Below are positions 52,357 through 62,700 of a stretch of 64,000 bases of DNA, one piece after another. The position numbers were made by a program, and so were the translations under genes. Numbering within the stretch: the stretch's first letter is position 1; each line of letters opens with the position of its first letter. The notes under the pieces are model-generated. The model saw only the letters and a program-made list of their open reading frames with translations. It searched no databases and had not been told where the DNA came from. Origin of the DNA: Putridiphycobacter sp965230485 (GTDB lineage: Bacteria > Bacteroidota > Bacteroidia > Flavobacteriales_D > Crocinitomicaceae); contig CBDDLA010000001.1 of NCBI GenBank assembly GCA_965230485.1, forward strand, positions 2,356,001 to 2,420,000. Reading direction: 5' to 3'.

Positions 52357-53556
52357 TTAATTTTTAGCTCCCTTTTTTCGCAAAATAAACAGCAATAGCA
52401 TATTAATAAAGCCAAGGCTTATCATTACATTCCATGTGGTAAAGTAACCATATGCATCAATTAATTGTAAGCCCGCATTGTGTCCGAAAATATGAGAGAA
52501 TGAAAAACCAATGCTGTAAAAAGCCATATATTGTCCTTGTTTACCTTTTTTTGCGCGTTCCATTGCATAAGCATTTGAAAATGGGAAAGTAATCATTTCA
52601 CCAATAGTCATTAGCGCCATACCAATAAATAATACACCTATCCACCCACTAATATTCATAACTAAGAAGCTAAGCAGAACTAAAAAGGCACCATTAAGCA
52701 TTAACGCTTCTTTTCTATAATTTTTAGTTTCTAACCACTTAATTAAGGGCATTTCTAATACGAAAATTATAAAGCCATTGCTACCTAACAATAAACCAAT
52801 CTCAAATTCAGTCATCTGAAAAACATCTTTATAGAAAATAGGAACAGAGGAAAAGTATTGTAAAAAGATAAAGCCGAACAAAGACATACTGATAACAAAT
52901 ATCCAAAATAAGCCATCTTTATATGCAGATTGCGCGTTTTCGGCAGTTTCTTCAGTAGTTACTTTAGCCTTTTTTGGACTTAATACGTTAATTAATAGCA
53001 AGCCAGCTATAAGGCAAGTGATACCATCTACCCAAAATAAACCACCATAGCTCATGGCTAAAATAATAAAACCGCCAATTGCAGGGCCGGCTGAAAAACC
53101 TAAATTAATAGCCAGCCGAATAAGGGTTAAAGAGCGGGTACGATTCTCAGGTTTGCTGTAAGCGCTTAAAGCAACAAACATAGCTGGCCGAAAGGTATCG
53201 GCAATAACCATTAATATAAAAACACCTAAACAAAGACTTTCAAAAATGTTGAAGTACTGCAAGGCAATAAAAATCAGACCAGACAGCAATAAGCTGCCAA
53301 CCATTGTTTTGTAGTAACCAATTTTATCAGTTAGTTGACCACCTAGCCATGATCCAATAACTGACCCTCCGCCAAAAGCCGTCATTACCCAACCTACTTG
53401 TTTCAAATCAAAGCAAAGGTCTTCGGTAAGATACAACGACATGAACGGCACCACCATAGTTCCTGCACGATTAATAAGAGTAATTAAAGCCAACCACCAA
53501 ACCTCACGGCTAAGGCCTTTGAATGTGTTGAGGTATGCATTGAATAAAAGGATCAT
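52357..53556 (-). CDS. MFS exporter
   Basis: A 399-residue major-facilitator transporter with about twelve membrane helices. The motif A-like loop GGQLTDKIGYYKTMVGSLLL follows the second helix, and MAFYSIGFSFSHIFGHNAGL is the typical late helix region of the MdtH/YceL-like drug exporters. The central loop (LSPKKAKVTTEETAENAQSA) separates two halves. Start ATG 53556 lies 23 bp after a strong minus-strand terminator, and a 23-residue leader peptide precedes that, implying attenuation control. Confidence 0.88.
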   Translation of the reverse strand: MILLFNAYLNTFKGLSREVWWLALITLINRAGTMVVPFMSLYLTEDLCFDLKQVGWVMTAFGGGSVIGSWLGGQLTDKIGYYKTMVGSLLLSGLIFIALQYFNIFESLCLGVFILMVIADTFRPAMFVALSAYSKPENRTRSLTLIRLAINLGFSAGPAIGGFIILAMSYGGLFWVDGITCLIAGLLLINVLSPKKAKVTTEETAENAQSAYKDGLFWIFVISMSLFGFIFLQYFSSVPIFYKDVFQMTEFEIGLLLGSNGFIIFVLEMPLIKWLETKNYRKEALMLNGAFLVLLSFLVMNISGWIGVLFIGMALMTIGEMITFPFSNAYAMERAKKGKQGQYMAFYSIGFSFSHIFGHNAGLQLIDAYGYFTTWNVMISLGFINMLLLFILRKKGAKN

Positions 53557-53578
53557 TGTTTTTAGTTTAAATCTGGGT

Positions 53579-53607
53579 AAAAAAAAAGTCCGACAAATTT
53601 GTCGGAC
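53579..53607 (-). terminator. Attenuator-type terminator upstream of the MFS gene
   Basis: The perfect 20-bp palindrome GTCCGACAAATTTGTCGGAC (53588-53607) followed on the minus strand by nine T. It stands between the leader peptide and the MFS start, with no other minus-strand gene to terminate. It is a strong hairpin, so the transporter is expressed only when it is bypassed. Confidence 0.85.
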
Positions 53608-53640
53608 CTCACTATTTATTTAATTTTTAAAATTATATAG

Positions 53641-53712
53641 TCAATATAGATCGTCACGACAACAGGAGTCTGTTGAATACGGCTTGTTTCTATAAACTTT
53701 GACTAATTTCAT
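53641..53712 (-). CDS. Leader peptide with Cys-Cys-Arg (23 aa)
   Basis: A short reading frame on the minus strand, ATG at 53712 and TGA at 53643-53641: MKLVKVYRNKPY followed by STDSCCRDDLY. Its Cys-Cys-Arg codons TGT-TGT-CGT contain TTGTCG, complementary to CGACAA in the 5' arm of the terminator at 53588-53607. The coding region also holds the hairpin CAACAG / CTGTTG (53662-53677), whose 3' arm overlaps the same bases. This is the 1:2, 2:3, 3:4 arrangement of a ribosome-controlled attenuator. I recognise no known leader family. Confidence 0.6.
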   Translation of the reverse strand: MKLVKVYRNKPYSTDSCCRDDLY

Positions 53713-53856
53713 GTATAATCTTTTTTCTTAAGACGATAAAGATTTTCAATAGGTTGGCTGGAAATGAAATTATTATAATAAAATTAAAATTATCAGACTT
53801 AGATCAAATTAAAGTCCTTTTCAAATTAATCGTAAATTTAAACGTTATTAGCAAAA

Positions 53857-54879
53857 ATGAAGAGACGAGATTTTATTTTTAAGACAGGATTAATAAGCTC
53901 AGGCTTCTTATCAATGTCAACAATATCTTCACCTAATAGTCAGCATAAAATTAAAGCGAGAGCTTTGAAGTATGGAGATACTATTGCGTTAACCGCGCCT
54001 GCAGGAGCAATTTTTAGCCCAAACTATATTGACAAAATTGTAGGAAAGTTAAACAGTTTAGGGTTTAAAACAATTCTTGGTAAAACACTAACAGAACGAA
54101 ATGGTTATTTGGCTGGAACAGATGAATTGCGAGCAAAGGAATTAAATGATTTTTTTGCAAATCGATCAGTTAATGGAATTTTTACTTTACGAGGAGGTTG
54201 GGGTTGTGGCAGAATATTGCATCTTTTAGACTTTGAGGTTATCAAGAACAACCCAAAAATAATAATGGGTTTTAGTGATATTACTGCTTTAATTATAGCC
54301 ATTACGAAAAAAACAGGTTTAATCACGTTTCATGGACCTATGGGGTATTCAAGTTGGAACGAGTTTTCTACAAAACAGGTTTACAACACTATTATAGAAG
54401 GAAAACGGACTAAGTTCCTCAATCCGGCAGAAGAAAAAGAAAACCTAAAAACATTGACTTCTGGGCAAGCGAAGGGAGAAATTTTGGCCGGAAACCTTAC
54501 TGTTATCTGTAGCTTAATTGGAACACCTTTTGAACCCAATTGGCAAGACAAAATTTTATGTCTAGAAGAAATAGGAGAAGAACCATATAGAATTGATAGG
54601 ATGCTTTGGCAATTAAAATCATGCGGAGCGCTAGATCAAGTTTCTGGAATTGTGTTAGGTTCTTTTAGAAAATGTGAACCTGAGTTTCCAGAAGAATCGT
54701 TCAGCTTAATTGAGGTTATTAACCAGTACTTCAAGGGACAAAAAAAACCTGCATTTAAAGGGGCAAGTTTCGGGCATGTTAAAAACAAATTTAATTTACC
54801 TTTAGGTGCCAAAGCTATTATTGATGCTGAAACATTTAAATTTGAACTAACCGAAAACGCGACAATTTTTAATGGATAA
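53857..54879 (+). CDS. LD-carboxypeptidase-like (S66 family) with Tat-like signal
   Basis: A 340-residue S66 peptidase, the family that trims L,D-linked muropeptides or similar peptides. The nucleophile segment is MGFSDITALIIAI, the glutamate is in CLEEIGEEPYRIDRML, and the histidine in GASFGHVKNKFNLPLGA. The N-terminus MKRRDFIFKTG followed by SSGFLSMS resembles a twin-arginine signal, so it may be exported folded. Its end overlaps the next gene by 8 bp. Confidence 0.88.
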   Translation: MKRRDFIFKTGLISSGFLSMSTISSPNSQHKIKARALKYGDTIALTAPAGAIFSPNYIDKIVGKLNSLGFKTILGKTLTERNGYLAGTDELRAKELNDFFANRSVNGIFTLRGGWGCGRILHLLDFEVIKNNPKIIMGFSDITALIIAITKKTGLITFHGPMGYSSWNEFSTKQVYNTIIEGKRTKFLNPAEEKENLKTLTSGQAKGEILAGNLTVICSLIGTPFEPNWQDKILCLEEIGEEPYRIDRMLWQLKSCGALDQVSGIVLGSFRKCEPEFPEESFSLIEVINQYFKGQKKPAFKGASFGHVKNKFNLPLGAKAIIDAETFKFELTENATIFNG

Positions 54880-56392
54880 GGTTTTAGAGTATATTGAACG
54901 CAACAAGTGGATTGAATGGTTACTTTATGCCACATTATTTTGGTCATTTATTGTTTATTTGCATCTAAATAGGGGGCTAGATGACATGATTCCAGGTTAT
55001 CACTATTGGCGGAAAACGGATACTTATGCACAAATACTCAACTATTATTATAATGGGTTTAATTTTTTTGACCATAGTATTTATTACAATCAAATGGAAT
55101 CGAATGGCAAGGCCGTTGCAGAGTTCCCGCTATTTTATTATTTAATTGCAATTCAACTAAAAATATTTGGTAAGCATTTAATTATTCTGAAAATAAATTG
55201 GCTATTAATTATGTTTTTAGGCCATTTTGCGCTTTTTAAGACAGCCAATATAATAACCAGAAATTATTTAGCAAGTGCCGTTGTTTCTTTGGTTATATTT
55301 TTATCACCAACCTACGTCATTTATTGTATCGAGTTTTTACCTGACCCAATAGCTTTGCACTTAGGTTTTATTGGGTTTTATTTTATTGCAGATAATTTTT
55401 ACAACAAAAGAAAAAAAAGCAGAATCTGGGCTATTCTTTTTATTACTTTATCGGGGCTAACAAAACCATTTTTCCTTATTCCATATGTTTCATTTTTACT
55501 AGTCTATTTACTTTATATTTTGATCAATAAAAAAGGGCTAAAGCCTATTCTAAAATGGTTGGTTCCTATAGTAATTATTGCTTTTTGGTTTATTTATATG
55601 AGATGGTATAACGATAGGATGAATAATCACTCATTTCTTTCTAAAACTATGCCCATTTGGTCAGCAAACGAAGACTTGACTTTAGGTATATGGAATAAGA
55701 TTTTATCGCGTTGGCTCGATACTTATTTTCATCCCTGGTATGCTAAGTTAATTTTAATTCTAGGTGGACTTTCATTTTTAGTTGGTCTTTTTAAGGCCAG
55801 ATATTCAGCCATTTTTTTGTTGTTTGGGTTTATGGGTGCCATTTGCTTTATTTTACTCTTCTTTAGTATGTTTGCCCATCATGATTATTATTTTTTTCCG
55901 GTGTTATTTTTAGCCCCACTCGTCATTTTAACTGTTTTTTATTCTTTAAAACAGTTCAATTGGAATAAGCATATTTTATCACTTGTCGGGCTTATTTTTT
56001 TTGTGGGCATTTATTCGGGGAGTTATGAGTCGTGGTTTGCCAGAAAAAAACGTTTACAAAACCCATGGATTAATGCGACATCCGAGTTTAAAAATTACAG
56101 AAATTTAGAAGGGTTTTTAACAAGGAATGGAGTAGGAGAAGATGATTTTATTGTTGCTTTTTCTGATAAATCTCCAACATATGCTTTATTACTCCTGAAT
56201 AGAAAAGGATGGTCCGGCTATCAAACATTTTACAAATCATATACGATTGGAAGTTTACATGATATGGGCGCTAAATATGTTGTGATAAATGAAGCCCTGC
56301 CTGCTAAGCGTGATAGTGTGGCTTTTAGAGATGTTGAATTAAAATATTTAGCTGATACTAATAAGATTGCTATTTATAAGATTGAAAAATGA
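54872..56392 (+). CDS. GT-C-like membrane glycosyltransferase (GT39/ArnT-like)
   Basis: A 506-residue protein with about ten membrane helices and a large first extracytoplasmic loop containing GYHYWRKTDTYAQILNYYYN, the probable GT-C acidic region. SPTYVIYCIEFLPDPIALHL and SGLTKPFFLIPYVSFLL also fit the GT39/ArnT-like fold. These enzymes transfer a sugar from a polyprenyl-phosphate carrier to a lipid or protein outside the membrane. The C-terminus is a soluble domain from about residue 410. It is overlapped by the LD-carboxypeptidase (8 bp) and the next gene (4 bp). Confidence 0.75.
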   Translation: MDKVLEYIERNKWIEWLLYATLFWSFIVYLHLNRGLDDMIPGYHYWRKTDTYAQILNYYYNGFNFFDHSIYYNQMESNGKAVAEFPLFYYLIAIQLKIFGKHLIILKINWLLIMFLGHFALFKTANIITRNYLASAVVSLVIFLSPTYVIYCIEFLPDPIALHLGFIGFYFIADNFYNKRKKSRIWAILFITLSGLTKPFFLIPYVSFLLVYLLYILINKKGLKPILKWLVPIVIIAFWFIYMRWYNDRMNNHSFLSKTMPIWSANEDLTLGIWNKILSRWLDTYFHPWYAKLILILGGLSFLVGLFKARYSAIFLLFGFMGAICFILLFFSMFAHHDYYFFPVLFLAPLVILTVFYSLKQFNWNKHILSLVGLIFFVGIYSGSYESWFARKKRLQNPWINATSEFKNYRNLEGFLTRNGVGEDDFIVAFSDKSPTYALLLLNRKGWSGYQTFYKSYTIGSLHDMGAKYVVINEALPAKRDSVAFRDVELKYLADTNKIAIYKIEK

Positions 56393-58683
56393 ACGGGAAG
56401 ATTTTAATGACTTTATCTACATTATTAAGTAAGTGGTATACTGCTTTTTTATCGGCATTTTTATTTATATATGTAGTCAATAGAAATATATTTCATCACC
56501 TAAATTCTTTTGTTTTCGCACCTTCAGGAGACGGTATAAAAAATTATTATACCTATATGTTTCAGGCTAAATACGGGGATAGTTTTTGGAATTTTAAAGG
56601 GATGAATTATCCATTTTATGAACATATTGTATATACTGATGCTCACCCATTGCTTGCATTTATAGTTGGAAAATTAGGTTTGGAAGATTATGGGGTTGGG
56701 ATTCTCAATTTTTTAATGCTCATCTCATTCCCTATTGCAGCGGCATTAATTCATTCCCTATTAAAGCATTATAAAGTGTCATCTTTTTGGTCTTATTTTG
56801 CGGCTCTAAGCATATGTTTAATGTCTCCTCAAATTTTTAGGATAACAGGACATTTATCACTATCGTATGTATTTGCTATTCCATTGATGTGGTGGTTGAT
56901 TCTTAAAATAGAAAAACAAAGCGGTTTTATCTGGCCCGTATTAATGTTTATCACACTTTTAGTATTCTTTTTTACTCACCCATATTTGGGTCTTATTTTA
57001 GCCGTATTCGGACTATTTTATGTCGTGGTTTTTTGGTTATCTGATAAAAGCCGCTGGAGAAAGTATTTGCTTGGTATTGCACTGCCTATCTTTTCCTCAA
57101 TCGGTCTTTTTCAATTCATGGTTTCCTTGACGGACAGCCATGTAGACCGGATGAAAACACCAACTGGTTTTTTTGAAATGTATGCCAAGTGGAATTCACT
57201 ATTGGTGCCTCATCATGGTCCAATGAATAAGCTAAAACATTTGCTTGGTTGGAGGATGTCATCTTGGGAGTCATGGACATATTTAGGATTGTTTGTGATC
57301 GTTATAATACTATTTCTAATAGGGTATTTCGTTAGACATAGAAAACAACTTAACTTTTTTACCATTTTAAGTACTCCAATTGGGAAAATGTACATAGTTG
57401 GTCATTTGGTTTTATTGTTCTCTTTTTGCTTTCCGTTAAAATACGACTTTCTAAAATGGATAGTCGAGTTTATGGGGCCTTTGAAGCAATTTAGGGTGCT
57501 AGGGCGCTTTGCTTGGGTATACTTTTATGTGGCAAGTATTTTATCAGTTTCTGTTTTGTATCAAATAATGTTGAAGAGCTCTAAACAGTATCTTTTTCAA
57601 GCCTTTTTTTATGTGGGTATCGGTTTTTCCGTTTTAGAATTTCTGCCAACACATTTAGGTATTTCAAAAGCAATTTCTAAAAAGAAGAATCCATTTATTC
57701 TCTCTAATTTGAATCAAGAAGAGCAAGAATTAATAAGGTGGACAAAGGAGCAGGACTATGATGCTATTTTGTTTCTGCCGTTTTCGCATCTTTCTAGCGA
57801 AAATATATTTTTATTAGGGACCGAAAAGGCAAGCTACCATGCTTTTTTGTTGAGCTACCATACTAATTTACCATTATTAAATACTGTATCATCTAGAACT
57901 TCTGTAGCAGAAGCCATTGCTTTTCATAATTTATTCTCTCCCGAATACGTTGAAAAAACGTTTCAAGATTTACTTCCTGAAGACGCTGAAATAATGATGG
58001 TTAAAAATAGAGCAGTATTAGACGAAAATGAGCTTAGAATGACTTATGCATCAGATGGGGTTTACGAAAATGACGAATTTAATGTGTTTAAATTTTCATT
58101 TGATGATTGGAACGATCCATTTTATTTTAATGAAGTGGTTAAGCAATATAATCAATCAAAAGTAGATTTAGGTAAGGGGTGGTTTTCCGATACGTCAGGT
58201 GTAAACTACATCTATGAATCATTTGATGAGATTAAAGAAAGGAATACCTTTTCGGGTAAGGGAGCTTTAGCAGGACAAAAAAATGGGTTTCACGTAATAA
58301 AGCCTGATTTTAAGCTAGACACGGGAAATTACATTTGTAGTTTTTGGTATAATTTTAGAGTAGACCGTGCCGATCAGGCCGCGATTGTTGAGCAAAAATT
58401 TAAGAGCGGAAGGGGAGAGTGGGTTGCTAAAAACGATATAAGACAATCTAACCATATTGTTGGGGATTGGCTCTTGGTAGAAATTCCATTTTCAGTGTCG
58501 GACTCTGTTGAAAGCACAAAAATAATACTATCTGGAAGAAAGAATAAAAAATGGTTTATTGTTGATGAATTACTAATTAGAGAAAACTTAGGTAGACCCT
58601 TATTTAGAAACGAAGAGAGGGGAGGCGACCAGTATATTGTATACAATAATTACCGCTTGAAAAAAAATTCATTTTCTGAATAA
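56389..58683 (+). CDS. Large multi-pass membrane protein, probable second GT-C enzyme
   Basis: A 764-residue protein. The first 440 residues have about eleven membrane helices. The first loop contains APSGDGIKNYYTYMFQ and the second HIVYTDAHPLLAF, which could supply catalytic acidic residues like those of DUF6311/GT-C proteins. A soluble C-terminal part from about 480 to the end is predicted extracytoplasmic and ends in a beta-sandwich-like domain (SFWYNFRVDRADQAAIVEQK). It overlaps the first GT-C gene by 4 bp and, convergently, the GT2 gene by 15 bp. Confidence 0.65.
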   Translation: MNGKILMTLSTLLSKWYTAFLSAFLFIYVVNRNIFHHLNSFVFAPSGDGIKNYYTYMFQAKYGDSFWNFKGMNYPFYEHIVYTDAHPLLAFIVGKLGLEDYGVGILNFLMLISFPIAAALIHSLLKHYKVSSFWSYFAALSICLMSPQIFRITGHLSLSYVFAIPLMWWLILKIEKQSGFIWPVLMFITLLVFFFTHPYLGLILAVFGLFYVVVFWLSDKSRWRKYLLGIALPIFSSIGLFQFMVSLTDSHVDRMKTPTGFFEMYAKWNSLLVPHHGPMNKLKHLLGWRMSSWESWTYLGLFVIVIILFLIGYFVRHRKQLNFFTILSTPIGKMYIVGHLVLLFSFCFPLKYDFLKWIVEFMGPLKQFRVLGRFAWVYFYVASILSVSVLYQIMLKSSKQYLFQAFFYVGIGFSVLEFLPTHLGISKAISKKKNPFILSNLNQEEQELIRWTKEQDYDAILFLPFSHLSSENIFLLGTEKASYHAFLLSYHTNLPLLNTVSSRTSVAEAIAFHNLFSPEYVEKTFQDLLPEDAEIMMVKNRAVLDENELRMTYASDGVYENDEFNVFKFSFDDWNDPFYFNEVVKQYNQSKVDLGKGWFSDTSGVNYIYESFDEIKERNTFSGKGALAGQKNGFHVIKPDFKLDTGNYICSFWYNFRVDRADQAAIVEQKFKSGRGEWVAKNDIRQSNHIVGDWLLVEIPFSVSDSVESTKIILSGRKNKKWFIVDELLIRENLGRPLFRNEERGGDQYIVYNNYRLKKNSFSE

Positions 58684-59370
58684 AACTTTCACAAAATTAA
58701 TAGACTCTTTAGCTAATATCTTAAAATTTATCTTGCTAAACACTACATTTGGTTTAAGCTCTACAGGAACTGTTTTGAATGAAAGCTTTCTTTTACTAAC
58801 CAGTTTGACAAATTCTAAATCAAATAGAAAACGATTAATTTCTGTTTCAAGAAAAACAGTTGCTCCATTTTCATTAAAACCTTTAATTCCACATTGCGAG
58901 TCGTCAGTAGGAAGGTTTAAGAAGTATTTTAGAACCCCCCTTAGGGTTTTAGAAATAATTTTTCGAATTAAAGGGGTTTTTTCATAGTAGCTGGTATCAC
59001 GCTTACCTAAAACGGCATCATATCCTAATTTCAACTCTTTGTAGATAGATACAAAGCTATTATCTGTGTAGGGAAAGTCAATATCGGTATAAATAATAGG
59101 GAAATTCTTTACTGTGCTTACTCCTTTCCTTAAAGCGTATCCTTTGCCTTTATTCTCATCATATTGTATAATGGTGCAATTCTGAAGTTCAGATTCTAAA
59201 TGCTTTAAAACATTTAGTTCAGTATTGCTTTTGGAGCCATCAACAACAATAACTAAATCGACCTTTACATCTAATTTTTTTTCTAAACCTAGAGTTGTGG
59301 CAATAACATTATCAGCCCAGCCCAAGATAGGATTATAGCATGGTAAAACAATGGTAAGAGCTGAATTCAA
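58669..59370 (-). CDS. GT2 glycosyltransferase, polyprenyl-phosphate-sugar synthase-like
   Basis: A 233-residue GT-A fold enzyme without membrane segments. TIVLPCYNPILGWADNVI begins the nucleotide-binding part; DLVIVVDGSKSN and KGKGYALRKGV follow, and the DxD-type metal site is IIYTDIDFPYTDNSF. QCGIKGF and NRFLFDLEFVKL are characteristic of the DPM1/GtrB-like group that puts a sugar on polyprenyl phosphate. This would supply donor to the two GT-C enzymes encoded convergently next to it. Confidence 0.82.
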   Translation of the reverse strand: MNSALTIVLPCYNPILGWADNVIATTLGLEKKLDVKVDLVIVVDGSKSNTELNVLKHLESELQNCTIIQYDENKGKGYALRKGVSTVKNFPIIYTDIDFPYTDNSFVSIYKELKLGYDAVLGKRDTSYYEKTPLIRKIISKTLRGVLKYFLNLPTDDSQCGIKGFNENGATVFLETEINRFLFDLEFVKLVSKRKLSFKTVPVELKPNVVFSKINFKILAKESINFVKVLFRK

Positions 59371-59479
59371 TGGCTAATCTTAAGATATCAGGTTGCTAAA
59401 ATACACAGTTAAGAGTTATACGCACATTTTTTATCAATATTATTTTATATCTTGATAAGATCGTTTTAAATTCATTATT

Positions 59480-59797
59480 ATGATAGAGATTCTAATAATA
59501 ATAGCTGTAGTAAAAATGTTTACTAAGCAAGCAGAGAGCAAAGGACTTAATAAAAACCTATGGGGGTTCATTGGAGCGGCGAGCTATTATCTCCCTATTT
59601 TACTTTTCACTTTTGTCATTATGCCAGAACTAATAATGTCTGGCGTTTTAGATTTTTCTACAGAAACTGAGATCAGGGTTGCAGCTGTATTAATGAACCT
59701 TGCTATTGGAATAATATGTTGTATAATTGCTTATCAAATATTAAAGAGTCGACCAACTCAAATTGAAGAAGACAGCGAAGTTTTAGATACGTTATAA
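59480..59797 (+). CDS. Small membrane protein with two helices
   Basis: A 105-residue protein with hydrophobic segments near residues 1-15, 30-55 (GAASYYLPILLFTFVIMPEL) and 70-92 (LMNLAIGIICCIIAYQILKS), and a charged tail. Unknown function. Its last 6 bp overlap the end of the convergent T9SS cargo gene. Confidence 0.55.
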   Translation: MIEILIIIAVVKMFTKQAESKGLNKNLWGFIGAASYYLPILLFTFVIMPELIMSGVLDFSTETEIRVAAVLMNLAIGIICCIIAYQILKSRPTQIEEDSEVLDTL

Positions 59798-62700
59798 ATT
59801 ATCAAAGTCTTGTTTTCGCATGGTCGCAAACCACTTTAATATTTTTTCACCAACATCAGGAACTTCTACATGAATAATATAAACACCACTAGCAATAGGG
59901 ATATCTTGCTGATTAGTCACATCCCAATCTATAAAGGTTTGGTCTGTATTTTTGATGAATTGTTTAATAAGTTGACCTGACATATTAAAAACTCTAACTG
60001 TACAATTTTTAGGCAAATTCGTTATTTTCACAACTTTATCGAGGCGTGAAGACTCATATTCATTGTATGCGTAATAAGGATTTGGAACAATATTAATTAA
60101 ATCAAGTAAAGATTGTAATTCATTAATTTGTCCAGTTCTTGCCTTATCCGTATCCGTAATTTCGAACCTATAATGTGGGTAACCATCATTGGTATTACTA
60201 CTATTTCTGGTCGTATATGGTTTAGACACTCTTGCCTTTATGGTAACATCAGATTCCAAAATAGAATGATTCTCTTCAAGAAGTGGTTCCATAACCCACA
60301 TGCAACTTCCAAAAACATTCTTATGCCCTGTCCATGTTTGTTTACTTAGCTCATTAAAAATATACTCACCTTCGTCGTAAGCTGGCATGCCATTATTTGT
60401 TCCAAAGATATATACATAGTGCATTCCCCCCATCAATGGTTGACCGCTTCCAGATGTTAGGTTTTCCGAAGGATTCCAAATCATATCAGCTCCATTTTCT
60501 CCGACTAACCAGGAGTTTTCTCCAAAAGCCATATTTAACCGTTCTCCGGTTGATACATTAATAGCATATCCCGGAAACCAGCTCATGCTTTTTTCACCTT
60601 GAATAGGTAAGCCATCTTTGTCAACCGAATTTTGATTACGGAGTTCTAATATATCAGCTTCACCTACAGTCTGGTTTTCATTGTCGTTTAATTCCAAGAC
60701 CACACATTTTGTCCATTTTCGCTTATCATCTGTAATCACAACATCTATATCATGCAAATCCTCAATCAGAATCCCATCAAAAAAGGCAGGATTAAAAACG
60801 GTATAGCCTTCGTTGTTTGCTGTGGCATTATTGTCTCCAGGATTACCAACGGGCATGCCATATACTTCAAAACCTACATACTTAAATGGTGAAATTGTTC
60901 CATTTAACATGCTTTTCCAATTTCCTGAATCATCTCTATCGTAGTAGTGACATGGGTTATTAATCCAAAGGGCTAAATCACAATTAGGCGTAGGTGGGTC
61001 AGAACCCGAGGGTTCACTATTTGCTCCTGATCTGATCCAATTAGTAGGAAAACTAAAGTCAGAATCAGGGATACCAGTTAGCCAAATATTTGATGAGTCG
61101 CTGAATGAAATATCAGCAGAAATGGGAATTGTTTCCCAAGAGCGAGCGGAAAGGCCATTACCTATGTAAGGAGTTTGTTTTATACTAACAGAAATTCCCC
61201 AATCAGGACATAGAATTTCTGTATTTGAGCCAATACTAACATCACTCTCAAAACTTTCAGATACACCATTATAGTCTCTAGTAATAATCCATTTTGAACT
61301 GTCAACCAACGCCCCTCTTCTTACGCCAACATTCTTATCGAAATACAAATTATATTGTCCTCCTTTTAAATTTAATGGGTCAATTACCTTTACATTTATT
61401 GGACTGAATCCACTTTCATATTCAACACTAGAAACGGCATTATTTTCTAGAATTTCATCATGTGTTTTCTGACTTATTTCAAGTATATTTCCACTATTGC
61501 CTACACCGTCTAATTGAATTATTTTTGGCGACCATCCATAATGAGTTCCATACGTTGTACCAAGCCCTTCTATTTTTGCTTCATGAGGAATCCCCAGATA
61601 CGCTTTTGTTTCACCAAATGCAGCTTTTCTACTGCCCAAATATGGCTTTTTTTGACCATTTATAGAAGCTGGGTCGTTGGGGTTATATGTCTTATAATTA
61701 TTGCTGCCATAGGCAATGGCCATAAAGTAGTACTTTTTATAGTTGACTAATTTTCTATCACCAGTGGCAAAAAGGTCTTCGGTAACATGGAAGGAACGTT
61801 GAATGCCTTTATTATTTCCTTTTACCTCAACAACAGGAACCTGAGCACCTAAATTAAGGTCGAAGGTATAATTAACAAGCGTACTAATATCATCCTCAAT
61901 ATCGCATTGAAAAGCGAGGCGTGCTTTTGTGAGGTCATTGAGATCGTTTGAGGCAACGTCGGCTGATTTTAACTGGTATATCTGATAACCCTGAAAACGA
62001 TAAAAGTTGTCGAAAATTGAATCATTATCAACATTTACAATCTCAGGATCAAGTTCAGCATAGGCCTCATTTTCATTATTTGAACCTTTTGGGTTACTAA
62101 TAGTTAAAATCAATTGGTTATTTAACTCTTGAATGGCCATATCAGGAGAGTGGGGGCCCTCTAAAATTCTGAAGCAATTGTCAAATAAAGATTGGGCTTT
62201 ATCATCCGCTTTTTGAAGGTCTCGTACAGATTCAAATGGCACGCCTGTTGTCGATCTTGCCCAAACTACACCAACCGTAATATTATTTACAGCGCCAGGC
62301 TTTAAAATAAATGGTCCGGCTGATTGGGCAAATCTTCTATCAAAAGGGACATTATTTGATGATTCCTCTGTCCAACTTGGTTGAGGTACACCGTCTGTTC
62401 CCCAACCTAGAGGGTCTGTATCACCAGGAAACATAAAGTCAGCAGAAACTGATGCATTGGCATTTGCGTCGGTAGGGTGGCCACTGCCTCCATATACATG
62501 TGGTGACCCATCTTTCCAAAACCCTGTGAGATATGCATAATAATCGACGGCTATTTGAGGGTCGGTTTGATTAATATTACCTGTTCCAACATTATTGTAG
62601 TACAAGAAACGTCTCATTCCAAAACGCTCATTATCAATTATCCCGTCTCCATAACCAATACCAAGCCCTTCATAAGGGATTCCCTTTTCTGTAAAAGCTT

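Noticed and set aside
58287..58295. Half of a parS-like palindrome (GTTTCACGT)
   Set aside because: The second half does not follow, and it lies inside the coding region of the 764-residue membrane protein.
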